Assembly (NCBI RefSeq): GCF_002374835.1
Contig: NZ_NWVD01000002.1
Location: forward strand, 248,001 to 312,000
Length of the DNA: 64,000 bases
From: Sphingomonas ginsenosidimutans
GTDB lineage: Bacteria > Pseudomonadota > Alphaproteobacteria > Sphingomonadales > Sphingomonadaceae
Direction: 5' to 3'
The stretch's first letter is position 1; every line of letters starts with the position of its first letter. The position numbers were made by a program, and so were the translations under genes. The notes beneath the pieces are model-generated. The model made no database searches. It was given only the letters and a program-made list of their open reading frames with translations, and was not told where the DNA came from. This document shows, piece after piece, positions 1 through 8,081 of the stretch.

Positions 1-1
1 C

Positions 2-385
2 ACGATCCGCCCGGTCGTGACGATCGAGGCGCAGTTGCTCCAGCGCCGCATCGTGCGCGCGGGCGAGGTGGTCGGGTACAACGCCACCTGGGTTGCCCCC
101 GCCGACACGCCGGTCGGGACCGCCAACCTGGGCTATGCCGACGGCTACGGCCGCGGCTTTTCCGATCGCGGCCGCGCGCAGGCGGTGGCCGGCGACGGGC
201 CATGGCTGCCGGTGATCGGCCGCGTTTCGATGGATCTGGTCGCGCTCGACCTCACCGGCACCACGCTGGCGGAGGGCGACTGGATCGCGTTCGACCCCGA
301 CCTGCCCCGCGCCGCCGCCTCGGGCCGCAGCCAGTACGAACTGCTCACCGGGCTGGGCAAAAGGTTCGACCGCGTCTGGGCATAG
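2..385 (+). CDS. alr: Alanine racemase, C-terminal part (5' end outside window)
   Basis: This is the C-terminal beta domain of a PLP-dependent alanine racemase, which converts L-alanine to the D-alanine used in peptidoglycan. The reading frame is open from the window edge, so the PLP-binding barrel lies upstream. Visible family motifs are VGYNATW, carrying the tyrosine that acts as catalytic base from the partner subunit, GYADGYGRG, and GRVSMDL, the active-site M-D segment. The ending YELLTGLGKRF is typical of the family. The stop codon lies directly before a hairpin that appears to serve the opposite-strand TonB receptor. The identity is secure; only the 5' end is missing. Confidence 0.93.
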   Translation, partial: TIRPVVTIEAQLLQRRIVRAGEVVGYNATWVAPADTPVGTANLGYADGYGRGFSDRGRAQAVAGDGPWLPVIGRVSMDLVALDLTGTTLAEGDWIAFDPDLPRAAASGRSQYELLTGLGKRFDRVWA

Positions 386-418
386 AAAAAGGGCCGCTTC
401 CCGTGGGGGAAGCGGCCC
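386..418 (-). terminator. Rho-independent terminator of the leftward TonB receptor
   Basis: A perfect 12-base stem (391-402 with 407-418) has a 4-base loop. On the plus strand it is preceded by AAAAA at 386-390, so the minus-strand transcript reads stem-loop then UUUUU. It lies 25 bases past the receptor's stop codon and directly after the alr stop. The stem would also form in alr mRNA, but there is no U-tract in that direction. Confidence 0.85.
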
Positions 419-442
419 GTCGGTCACGTAGCGACGACCGGA

Positions 443-3400
443 TCAGAACTTCGCGCGGAAACCGGCATAGAAGAACCGGCCCGTCGGATCGTACAACGAT
501 CCAGCCTCGTTGCCGAGCAGGTCGTACGGCGGGCGCGTATTGGTGAAATTGTCGACACCGACGTAGAACTGCGACCCCTGCTGAAGGTCGAATTCGGCGC
601 GGATGTTATGATACCATTGCGCCGGGTAATAGGGGAACGGCGTCGCATCGGGATTATAGGGCGCGCGGCCCTGCAGCGGGAAGAAGGTTTCATATTCGAA
701 ACCGTTCAGGATCTGCTTCCCGATATACTGCACCTGGTAGTTAAACGACACGGCGCCCGTATCCAGGATGTTGGTCACCTGGAAACGCCATTCCGGATCA
801 CCCAGTTCGAACTTCTGCTGGTTGATGAAGTCTGGCTGGCTGATGTCGGTGTAGTTGTCGCGCTTGATGAGGTAGCTCGCCAGACCGCGGATGTTGAACG
901 TCACCCCGTCCCCGAAGTCGTGACGATAGCCAGCGTCGACGTCGATCCCGCTCGTCTTCTGCCGGGCGTAGTTGAACGGGCGACCAAAGGTGGAGAAGCC
1001 GGGGTTGTTGATGGTGACGACCGAACCGCCCTGAATGACCGTCGTCTGGCCGGCGAACGTGCCGTTGGGCAGGCGGTTGACGGAGGCGCAGAACGGATTG
1101 TCGATGCCCGACGGATTGTCGTAGCATTGCTCGAGAACCGTCTGCGGCGCGAGCGTGAAGATGACGTTCTTCACCTCGATGTTCCAATAATCGACCGACA
1201 GGTTGAAGCCCGGCAGCGCGCTGGGCTGGAACACGCCACCCAGCGTGAAGCTGCGTCCACGCTCTTCCCGAAGCAGCGGGTTCCCCGTATTGGCCGCCGC
1301 CACGCCGCCGTTCGGACGGTTGGTGAACGGCTCCGTCGTGGTGACACCGCCGACCGTGAAGGTTTGCGTCGTCGGCACACCCGCCGCCGCGCAATTTCGC
1401 ACACGGTTCGGGTTGTTGTTGATGTTGATCGTGCTGCACGGGTCAGCAAATGCGTTGTTGAAGGTCTGACTCGCCGCATTGAACAGGTTGCCCAGCGTCG
1501 GTGCGCGTACCGACTGCTGATAGCTGCCGCGGAAGCGCAGATCGCGCACCGGCGCCCAGGTGACGCCGCCGTTCCAGGCCCACACCGTGCCCGTCTGGCC
1601 GAGGTTATAGTCGGAGACGCGCGCCGCCCCCTCGACCGTCAACTCGTGGAAGAAGGGCGTGTTGGCGAGGAGCGGGAAGCGCACCTCGGCATAGGCTTCC
1701 TTGATCTTGTAGGTCGGCGGCGTGAACGCCGGGATGATGTTTAGGAAGGTCTCGCCCGCCGCGGTGCGCGGATCATAGGTCGCGAACTGCTTCTCGGTGC
1801 GGTATTCGCCGCCCACCGCGAAGCCCACGGGGCCGCCCGGCAGGTTAAAGAAGCTCGCGGTGTCGCCCGAAAGGAAACCCGACAGGACGAACTGTTCGTT
1901 GCGCTGCTTGCGCCACGAGGTGTAGCCGAAATACGCCAGCGATCGCGGATCGACGTTGCCGATGCCGAAAAGGTTGGCGGGCACGCAGTTCGGATCATCG
2001 TTGGCGGTGCTGGCGTCGCCGTTCACGGCGCAGATCGCACGCACACCGTTGGGGCCGGTAACGAAGTTGGTGCCGGTGTAACCCGCCGGTGCGGCAACCG
2101 CGTTGACCGCCTTGCCGAACGGGCTGTTCAGGTTAAATCCACTCCCCGAGGACAGGATGTTGCCGCCGGTTTCGTAATAGCCGTCGTAGCGGCCGTAGTT
2201 TGCGGAGACTTCGTAGCGGAAGTTATCGGCGAACGAGCCACCGACACCGCCGACGATGCGGAACGTCTCGCGCTTGTGGCGCTCGCCACGCGGGCCGAAG
2301 TCCTGGTTGTTGCGGCCGATCGTGAACGTCGTCACGCCCGGTGCCAGCACGCTCTGCAACAGCGCTCGCGCCTGATCGGTCAGGAACGGGTTGGCGGTGC
2401 TGAGCGTGTAGGTGCCGAAGGTGGGGGATGATTCCTGCAGCGCATTCACGCGGGTGTAGGACGCCTCGACGAACGGACGGAACGCCGGGGACACCTCGAA
2501 CGCGGCGTTGATGTTGGCGTTGAACCGCTCCAGCCCGGGCTGGAACTGGCCATTGCCACGCAGCGTGGAGCCGAGCCCGCCGATGCAATTGCCCGACTGG
2601 AACGGGCGGAAATCGGTGCCGCACGGGTTGCGGATCAGCGTGCCGTCGTTCTGGAAGACGAAACCGTTGCCGAACTGCGCCAGCGCGTTCGAGCTGTTCG
2701 GGTTGAACAGGCCCGAGCAGGCGAGGCCGCGACGTGCGTTGAAGGCGGCTGTCGATTCACCCGCTGCCGGCGCGACCGGGCAGGTCGCGACGAACAGGCC
2801 GTATTCCGACGTTTCCGTGCGGCGCAGCCCGCCGATGAACGCGGTATCGGGGATGCCGTCGCCCGTCGATGGCTCCGCGCCGCGGATCGGCCCGTTCGAC
2901 GGATTGTTCTGGGACGAAGTGTTCTGCACCAGCTGGAACTGACGACGGTCGCGCCCCTGTTCGCGCTGATTGTAGAATAGCGGATTTGCCTTCGCATATT
3001 CCAGGGCAACGGTGATGTTTCCCCGCCCTTCGGCGAAGTTCTTGCCGGCAATGCCGCTCAGCGAATAGGACCCGCGGTCACCCTCGCCGGAAATGCCGCC
3101 CTGGCCGCGCAGCTGCAGGCCGTCATAGTCGCGCTTCAGGATGAAGTTGACCACGCCCGCGACCGCGTCCGACCCGTAGATCGCAGAGTTGCCGCCGGTG
3201 ACGACGTCGACGCGCTCCAGCAGGTCGGCGTTGACGTTGTTCACGTCCCACTGGAACCCGCCGGGCGAGGTCGACACGTGGCGACGACCGTTGATGAGCA
3301 CCAGCGTGCGGTCGATGCCAAGGCCGCGTAGATCGAGGAAGTTCGAACCGGCGGTGCCGATGAAGCGGGTCGAGTTCGCCTGGCTGTAGGTCGCGCGAAG

Positions 3401-3679
3401 CTGGGGCAGTTCGTTCAGCTGATCGCCGACCGAGATCGTGCCTGTCGCCAGGATGTCCTGCGGTCCGACCGACGTGATCGGGATCGTCGAGGCCAGATTG
3501 GGACGGTTAATGCGCGAACCGGTGACGACGATCTCGGCACCGGCCTCGGCCTCGGCAACCTGCTCCTCGGCGAGTTGCTGACCGGTGTCGTCCCTTGACG
3601 ACGTCTGCGCAGACACGGACGGAGCGAGCACAAGCGTGCCCATGAGCGCAGTCGCGCCCAGAAAAGCTTTTACTTTCAT
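443..3679 (-). CDS. TonB-dependent outer membrane receptor
   Basis: A 1078-residue outer membrane receptor, predicted to import a ligand using TonB/ExbBD energy; the ligand is unknown. Residues 1-24 form a signal peptide (MKVKAFLGATALMG through SVSAQ). The plug follows with the sphingomonad lead EIVVTGSRI near residue 50 and the LRGLGIDRTLVLINGRR and AIYGSDAVAGVVNFILKR segments. The rest is beta-barrel, ending FRAKF with the terminal phenylalanine expected for BAM-dependent assembly. The start is preceded by GAGGGT on the minus strand. No FecI/FecR pair is adjacent. A terminator lies downstream and a dyad lies just upstream of the start. There is no SusD partner. Confidence 0.95.
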   Translation of the reverse strand: MKVKAFLGATALMGTLVLAPSVSAQTSSRDDTGQQLAEEQVAEAEAGAEIVVTGSRINRPNLASTIPITSVGPQDILATGTISVGDQLNELPQLRATYSQANSTRFIGTAGSNFLDLRGLGIDRTLVLINGRRHVSTSPGGFQWDVNNVNADLLERVDVVTGGNSAIYGSDAVAGVVNFILKRDYDGLQLRGQGGISGEGDRGSYSLSGIAGKNFAEGRGNITVALEYAKANPLFYNQREQGRDRRQFQLVQNTSSQNNPSNGPIRGAEPSTGDGIPDTAFIGGLRRTETSEYGLFVATCPVAPAAGESTAAFNARRGLACSGLFNPNSSNALAQFGNGFVFQNDGTLIRNPCGTDFRPFQSGNCIGGLGSTLRGNGQFQPGLERFNANINAAFEVSPAFRPFVEASYTRVNALQESSPTFGTYTLSTANPFLTDQARALLQSVLAPGVTTFTIGRNNQDFGPRGERHKRETFRIVGGVGGSFADNFRYEVSANYGRYDGYYETGGNILSSGSGFNLNSPFGKAVNAVAAPAGYTGTNFVTGPNGVRAICAVNGDASTANDDPNCVPANLFGIGNVDPRSLAYFGYTSWRKQRNEQFVLSGFLSGDTASFFNLPGGPVGFAVGGEYRTEKQFATYDPRTAAGETFLNIIPAFTPPTYKIKEAYAEVRFPLLANTPFFHELTVEGAARVSDYNLGQTGTVWAWNGGVTWAPVRDLRFRGSYQQSVRAPTLGNLFNAASQTFNNAFADPCSTININNNPNRVRNCAAAGVPTTQTFTVGGVTTTEPFTNRPNGGVAAANTGNPLLREERGRSFTLGGVFQPSALPGFNLSVDYWNIEVKNVIFTLAPQTVLEQCYDNPSGIDNPFCASVNRLPNGTFAGQTTVIQGGSVVTINNPGFSTFGRPFNYARQKTSGIDVDAGYRHDFGDGVTFNIRGLASYLIKRDNYTDISQPDFINQQKFELGDPEWRFQVTNILDTGAVSFNYQVQYIGKQILNGFEYETFFPLQGRAPYNPDATPFPYYPAQWYHNIRAEFDLQQGSQFYVGVDNFTNTRPPYDLLGNEAGSLYDPTGRFFYAGFRAKF

Positions 3680-3689
3680 CTGACCCTCG

Positions 3690-3710
3690 ATGAACGGTGA
3701 GTTCGTTCAT
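3690..3710. promoter_or_regulatory. Dyad upstream of TonB receptor start (possible operator)
   Basis: ATGAACG (3690-3696) and CGTTCAT (3704-3710) form a perfect 7-base inverted repeat around a 7-base spacer, ending 10 bases before the receptor start codon. It could be a repressor site or a 5'UTR hairpin near the ribosome binding site. No binding protein can be named from the sequence. Confidence 0.35.
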
Positions 3711-3826
3711 CTAACAGACAGGTTTTGCGCCGCTGTTGGCAAGATACCGCTAACGACCCATCACTGTTTTTTCATGCGTGTTGCAGATTTGCGACAGAAA
3801 TGGAAATGCTTCGTTACATTTGTGCA

Positions 3827-4900
3827 TCAGCGTATTGTATCACTCAACCACTCTGCCAGCGGCTCCCACACCGCCGCGCGCGCGCCGCTGCCCACCACCA
3901 TCCCGACATGCCCCACCGTCAGGTCGCGGCGGTCGGCAAGGCCGGCAGCGGTGGCGGCGGGGACGATGCGGTCGCTGAGCGAGACGAACTCGGCCGCGGG
4001 ACAGCGCAGCGCCGACGGGTCGATGACGGCGCCGCCGACCCGCCATTCGCCCCGCCCGGGCCGGTCCTGCGCCATCAGCGTGTCGAACAGGTCGGCGCCC
4101 GCGGCATGGGTCAGCGGCGCGCCGCCATTGGCCCAATCCTCCAGCAGCACGAACGTCGCGGCGCGCGCCGCGTCCATCGTCGCGAACGCCTCGTATTTGG
4201 CGATGGTGCGCGCCGGGTCGAGACGCCAGAACGCGGTCTGCAGCACCTCCATCGGCAACACCCCCAGCGCGCGCGACGCAGGCGCCGCTTCCCGCCACAA
4301 CGCCGCCAGCGCCGTGTGCGCCGCCTCGCCATATCCGGAGAAGCGCCACGGCGCGGCGATCGTCACGACGCCCGCGACCCGGTCCCCCAGCAGCTGCGCC
4401 GCCGCCAGCGCCAGCGTGCCGCCCAGGCAGTAACCCACCAGCACCGGCGGCCGCTCCAGCTTCGCGATCAGCGGCAGCAGCCGGTCGGTGACATGCCCCG
4501 CCAGGTCCAGCGCGGCGTCCTGCGCGCGCGGACTGCCCCAGTCGACCAGCCACGCCGGAAACCCCGCCGCCGCGACATGCCCGATCAGCGAACGGCCCGG
4601 CGCCAGATCCAGCACGAACGGCGGGTTGATGAGCGAGGGGACAAACACCACCGGCGGCAGGTCGCCGCGCCCCCGGCCGTCACCGCGCAGCCGCGCCGCG
4701 CCCTTGCGGAACCGCGCGGGCTTCATCCGCCGCACCGTGCGCGGTGCCTCCTGATAGCGGCGCAACCCCGCCAGCGCGGCGGCGCGGCGCTCCGGCGATG
4801 CTGCGGTCTCGCCGCGCAGCATGTCGATGAACAGCGGCAAAGGCCGGGGCCCGTGTTGCGGCGCGGTATTTTGTGCGGTACCGCATGGAAAAACGGTCAT
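3827..4900 (-). CDS. PhaC-like alpha/beta hydrolase (short polyhydroxyalkanoate synthase homologue)
   Basis: A 357-residue cytoplasmic alpha/beta hydrolase related to polyhydroxyalkanoate synthases. PhaC features are visible in order: GPRPLPLF near residue 17, VPSLINPPFVLDL at 87-99, LVDWGSP at 118-124, the lipase-like box GYCLGG with Cys158 as likely nucleophile, Asp310 in SLSDRIVP, and His331 in VGHVGMVVGS. These match the Cys-Asp-His triad of PhaC. At 357 residues it is the size of class III PhaC, but no PhaE subunit is nearby, and class I enzymes are about 600 residues. It is divergent from phaR with only 14 bases between the start codons. It may make or remodel PHA, or be an esterase of the same fold. 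Confidence 0.8.
   Translation of the reverse strand: MTVFPCGTAQNTAPQHGPRPLPLFIDMLRGETAASPERRAAALAGLRRYQEAPRTVRRMKPARFRKGAARLRGDGRGRGDLPPVVFVPSLINPPFVLDLAPGRSLIGHVAAAGFPAWLVDWGSPRAQDAALDLAGHVTDRLLPLIAKLERPPVLVGYCLGGTLALAAAQLLGDRVAGVVTIAAPWRFSGYGEAAHTALAALWREAAPASRALGVLPMEVLQTAFWRLDPARTIAKYEAFATMDAARAATFVLLEDWANGGAPLTHAAGADLFDTLMAQDRPGRGEWRVGGAVIDPSALRCPAAEFVSLSDRIVPAATAAGLADRRDLTVGHVGMVVGSGARAAVWEPLAEWLSDTIR
4874..4885. promoter_or_regulatory. TGC/GCA palindrome in the phaR/PhaC-like divergent region (candidate PhaR operator)
   Basis: TGCGGTACCGCA is a perfect 12-base palindrome, 29 bases before the phaR start and inside the first codons of the opposing hydrolase. PhaR of Paracoccus is known to bind TGC...GCA-type sites and to repress its own gene, so an autoregulatory operator is plausible here. 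This is inferred from position and motif only. Confidence 0.4.
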
Positions 4901-4914
4901 GGGGAGCTTTCACG

Positions 4915-5484
4915 ATGAAGAAGCAGTCGAACGCCGACGGGGCCGTGGTCATCAAGAAATACGCCAATCGCCGGCTCTACAATACCGAAAGCTCCTCCTA
5001 CATCACGCTCGAACATCTCGCCGCGATGACGCGCGAGGGGCGTGAATTCCGTGTGGTGGACGCCAAGACCGACGAGGATATCACCCACAATGTCCTGACC
5101 CAGATCATCATGGAGGAGGAAAGCCGCGGGCAGACGATGCTGCCGGTCAATTTCCTGCGCCAGCTGATCGCGCTGTACGGCGATTCGATGCAGGCGATGG
5201 TGCCCGGCTATCTCGATGCGTCGATGGACAGTTTCCGCCGCAACCAGTCGCAGTTCAAGTCCGCGGTGGAGGGCGCCTTCGCCGGTTCTCCCTTCGCGGA
5301 AATCGCCAAGCACAACATGGCGATGTTCGAGGCGGCGGCCAATGCGTTCAAATCGGGCGCGGTCGCCCCCGGCACCGCCGCGCCCGCCGCGTCCCCCGCG
5401 GGCGGCACCAAGGACAGTGAAATCGCCGCGCTCAAGGCCGAGCTCGCCAGCCTCCGCGAGAAGGTCGACAAGCTCGGCGAATGA
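4915..5484 (+). CDS. phaR: Polyhydroxyalkanoate synthesis repressor PhaR
   Basis: A 189-residue regulator of PHA storage. The N-terminal DNA/PHB-binding domain is clear: VVIKKYANRRLYNTESSSYI near residues 10-29, then the PHB accumulation regulatory domain with ITHNVLTQIIMEEE. The C-terminus has an Ala/Pro-rich linker and a short coiled coil (IAALKAELASLREKVDKL). I chose ATG 4915 because GGGGAG lies 8 bases upstream; the upstream ATG at 4873 adds 14 non-homologous residues. It is divergent from a PhaC-like gene. In known systems PhaR represses phasin genes and phaR and is released by binding to polymer granules. Confidence 0.95.
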   Translation: MKKQSNADGAVVIKKYANRRLYNTESSSYITLEHLAAMTREGREFRVVDAKTDEDITHNVLTQIIMEEESRGQTMLPVNFLRQLIALYGDSMQAMVPGYLDASMDSFRRNQSQFKSAVEGAFAGSPFAEIAKHNMAMFEAAANAFKSGAVAPGTAAPAASPAGGTKDSEIAALKAELASLREKVDKLGE

Positions 5485-5501
5485 GCCGCCCGCGCGCGCG
5501 G

Positions 5502-6305
5502 TCAGCGCGGCTTGACGAACTTCAACGTCATGCGGTCGCTTTCGCCGATCGCGGTATATTTGGCGCGGTCGACGTCCTTCAGCGCGAGGGTCGGCGGCAG
5601 CGTCCACACGCCCTGGGGATGATCGTGCGTATCCTTCGGATTGGCATTGACGGCGCTTTCGCCCGCCAGCCGGAATCCTGCCGCCTCGGCCAGCCGGATC
5701 ACGCTGGACCGCTTGACATAGCCGCTGTCGCGCTCGCGCGCGGCATCCGCTTCCTCGGGCAGGCGGTGGTCGACCACGCCCAGCGTGCCGCCCGGGCGCA
5801 GCATCGCGAACCACGCCTTGAAGGCGTTCGCCGGCACGTCGCCGCCCGCCATGGTCAAATTGTGGACGTTGCGGAACGTCAGCACCACGTCCTGGCTGTT
5901 CGCGGGCACGTCGGTGGCGCCGGTCGCCGGGTCGATCGTGGCGACCGTCCCCTTCAGCCCCTTCGCCGCCAGCATCGCGCGCGCGGCGTCGGCGCTCTTC
6001 CCCGGGGTGGTCAGCGCGGTGTAGCTGCCCTTGCCCGCCGGGATGCGCGCCAGGATCTGGGTGTACCAGCCGCCGCCGGGCGAGAATTCGACCACCTTGG
6101 ACGCGGGCGTCACGCCGAAGAAGGCGAGCGTTGCCGCCGGATGGCGCGCGGCGTCGCGCGCGCGGTCCTCGGCGCTGCGTTCGGGCGCGGCGACGGCGCG
6201 CGCCACCGCCGGGTCGATGCGTGGTGCCGGCGCGGCGTGGAGCATGGCGGCGGTGCCGGCGATCGCGATGACGGCGATCGGCACGGACGAACGGCGGTAC
6301 GGCAT
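5502..6305 (-). CDS. Secreted class I SAM-dependent methyltransferase (COG4798-like)
   Basis: A 267-residue protein with a hydrophobic, signal-like N-terminus (SVPIAVIAIAGTAAMLHAAPAP) followed by a Rossmann-type methyltransferase fold. The SAM-binding loop is VVEFSPGGGWYTQIL, and a later strand reads LRPGGTLGVVDHRL. The start at 6305 (MPYRRSS) has GGGAG upstream; an in-frame ATG at 6359 would overlap the divergent 64-residue gene. It converges on phaR with 17 bases between stop codons. Homologues are predicted, often exported, methyltransferases with no known substrate. A methyltransferase with an export signal is odd because SAM is cytoplasmic, so the N-terminus may be a membrane anchor instead. 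Confidence 0.8.
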   Translation of the reverse strand: MPYRRSSVPIAVIAIAGTAAMLHAAPAPRIDPAVARAVAAPERSAEDRARDAARHPAATLAFFGVTPASKVVEFSPGGGWYTQILARIPAGKGSYTALTTPGKSADAARAMLAAKGLKGTVATIDPATGATDVPANSQDVVLTFRNVHNLTMAGGDVPANAFKAWFAMLRPGGTLGVVDHRLPEEADAARERDSGYVKRSSVIRLAEAAGFRLAGESAVNANPKDTHDHPQGVWTLPPTLALKDVDRAKYTAIGESDRMTLKFVKPR

Positions 6306-6346
6306 CTCTTTCTCCCGGTGATGATGCGCGCGAAGCTGGCGCAGCG

Positions 6347-6541
6347 ATGAGCGATACACAAGCCCTGCTGGCGGCGCTGGCCGCCGGCTGCGCGCTGGTG
6401 GCGCTGTTCGCCGCGTGGCGGCAGGCGCGGCGCGCGGGGCGCCGCCACCTCGATGCGGTCGGCTGGGTCGACTGGACGACGGTGCAGATGGCCGCGCTGA
6501 TCGCGCTGGCGGTGCTCGCCGGGCTCGCGTTCAAGGCGTAG
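6347..6541 (+). CDS. Small membrane protein, unknown function
   Basis: A 64-residue protein with two predicted membrane helices (ALLAALAAGCALVALFAAW and VQMAALIALAVLAGLAFKA) joined by a basic loop containing ARRAGRRH. It starts 41 bases from the divergent methyltransferase start and is followed directly by a hairpin. No family is recognised. Coding is supported by the clean two-helix layout and by fitting between neighbours without overlap; the ribosome binding site is weak. Confidence 0.55.
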   Translation: MSDTQALLAALAAGCALVALFAAWRQARRAGRRHLDAVGWVDWTTVQMAALIALAVLAGLAFKA

Positions 6542-6566
6542 CGCCCCCGGCCCGAACCGGGGGCGC
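6541..6566. terminator. Hairpin between convergent genes
   Basis: A perfect 10-base stem, GCGCCCCCGG (6541-6550) with CCGGGGGCGC (6557-6566), has a 6-base loop and lies between the convergent small membrane protein and the amidohydrolase. There is no proper U-tract on either side, so it may be a weak or factor-assisted bidirectional terminator. Confidence 0.5.
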
Positions 6567-6573
6567 TTCCCGC

Positions 6574-8049
6574 TCACTCGCTGGCGGTCTTGCGATAATC
6601 GAGCGGCGGCTGGCGATCGCCCAGCAGCGCCTTGTACTGGAAATTCGCGCCCCGCTTGACGGCGAATTCCTGCTTGGCCGCGGCGATCGCGTCGGGCGAC
6701 CGGAACAGGTCGGCGGCGGCCAGCGCCAGCGTCTTGGTCGCCAGCGCCGCGCCCTTGATGCCGATGCTGCTGCCCGCCGCGGCGACGTTCTGCCAGCTGT
6801 GCCCGGCCGATCCGGGGACAAAGGTGGCGGTCGACAGCCCCACCGTCGGCACCACCCAGCTGACGTCGGCAACGTCGGTCGATCCGCCCATCGCATCGTC
6901 GACCATCACCGCGGGCTGCACCTCGCCCACGCTCGACAGCGCGGGCGCGCCGGCCCCGCCGCCGGCGAACGTCTGCTGGATCTTCTGCCCGAACGCCATT
7001 TCCTCGGGCGTCCAGGTGATCGTGCCCGCGCCGCGCAGCGACCGGTCCATGACCTTCATCAGCGCGGCATTGGGCAGCAGCGAATAGACGCCGCCGGTCA
7101 CCTCCACGTCGACCTTGGTCTGGGTGCCCATCGCCGCGCCGCTGGCGGCCTGCTTCACCCATTCCCACACCGCCTGCACCACCTTGGGGTCGGTGTGGCG
7201 GACGTAATAATAGACCTCGGCCTCGTCGGGCACGACGTTGGGCGCCTTGCCGCCGTTGGTGATGACATAATGGATGCGCGTGCGGTCGGGGATATGCTCG
7301 CGCATCATATTGACCATCGCGTCCATCGCCTCGACCCCGTCGAGCGCGGAGCGGCCCTTGTCGGGATTGCCCGCGGCGTGCGCGGAAATGCCGTGGAAGC
7401 GGAACTTGCCGGAGATGTTGGCCATGCTCGGCCCCTGCGCCGCGCTGTTGGCGTTGCCGGGGTGCCAGTGCAGCACGGTGTCGACGTCGCGGAACAACCC
7501 CTCGCGCACCATGTACACCTTCCCCGATCCGCCTTCCTCGGCCGGGGTGCCATAGACCCGGATCTCGCCCTTGACGTTGTTCTTGACCATCCATTCCTTG
7601 ACCGCGATCGCGGCATAGGTGCTGGCGGCGCCGAACAGATTGTGGCCGCAGCCATGCCCCGCCGGGCCGCCCAGCGGCTGGCGCACCGGCGCGGCGGCCT
7701 GCGACAGGCCGGGCAGCGCGTCGAATTCCGCCAGTACGCCGATCACCGGCCCGGCGCCGTTCTTGAAGCTGGCGACGAACGCGGTCGGCTCACCCGCGAC
7801 GCCCGGCGTCACGGTGAAGCCCGCCGCCTTCAGCCGCGCCTGCAACAGACCGGAGCTTTGCGTCTCCTGATAGCCGATCTCGGCGAACTTCCAGATCTGC
7901 AACGCGGCATCCGCCATCGCCTTCTCGCCCGCGGCGGCATTCGCCAGGATCTGGCTGCTGTCGGCGGGCGCCAGATCGGCCGCGGCGGGGGCCGCCGCCA
8001 GCACGGCGCCGGCGGCAAGCGCAACGGCGGCGGTCATCATCTTGGTCAT
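6574..8049 (-). CDS. Exported M20D-family amidohydrolase (AbgB-like)
   Basis: A 491-residue metallo-amidohydrolase of the M20D group, which cleaves amide bonds of N-acyl or aminobenzoyl amino acids. Residues 1-25 form a signal peptide (AVALAAGAVLAAAPAAA), placing it in the periplasm. Dinuclear metal and catalytic motifs are GHGCGHNL, GTPAEEGGSGK, LHWHPGN and, near the C-terminus, GSAGHSWQN. The dimerisation domain lies between. GGAGG is 4 bases before ATG 8052 and 7 before ATG 8049, so I prefer 8049. It follows the TonB receptor on the same strand by 32 bases, which suggests the receptor imports the substrate this enzyme hydrolyses. The exact substrate is not known. Confidence 0.9.
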   Translation of the reverse strand: MTKMMTAAVALAAGAVLAAAPAAADLAPADSSQILANAAAGEKAMADAALQIWKFAEIGYQETQSSGLLQARLKAAGFTVTPGVAGEPTAFVASFKNGAGPVIGVLAEFDALPGLSQAAAPVRQPLGGPAGHGCGHNLFGAASTYAAIAVKEWMVKNNVKGEIRVYGTPAEEGGSGKVYMVREGLFRDVDTVLHWHPGNANSAAQGPSMANISGKFRFHGISAHAAGNPDKGRSALDGVEAMDAMVNMMREHIPDRTRIHYVITNGGKAPNVVPDEAEVYYYVRHTDPKVVQAVWEWVKQAASGAAMGTQTKVDVEVTGGVYSLLPNAALMKVMDRSLRGAGTITWTPEEMAFGQKIQQTFAGGGAGAPALSSVGEVQPAVMVDDAMGGSTDVADVSWVVPTVGLSTATFVPGSAGHSWQNVAAAGSSIGIKGAALATKTLALAAADLFRSPDAIAAAKQEFAVKRGANFQYKALLGDRQPPLDYRKTASE

Positions 8050-8081
8050 CATCGATCCTCCCTCGTGCCGTCGTATCACGA

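Noticed and set aside
4897..6534. 545-codon minus-strand frame across phaR and the methyltransferase
   Set aside because: It covers phaR in antisense and reads the methyltransferase in the wrong frame.
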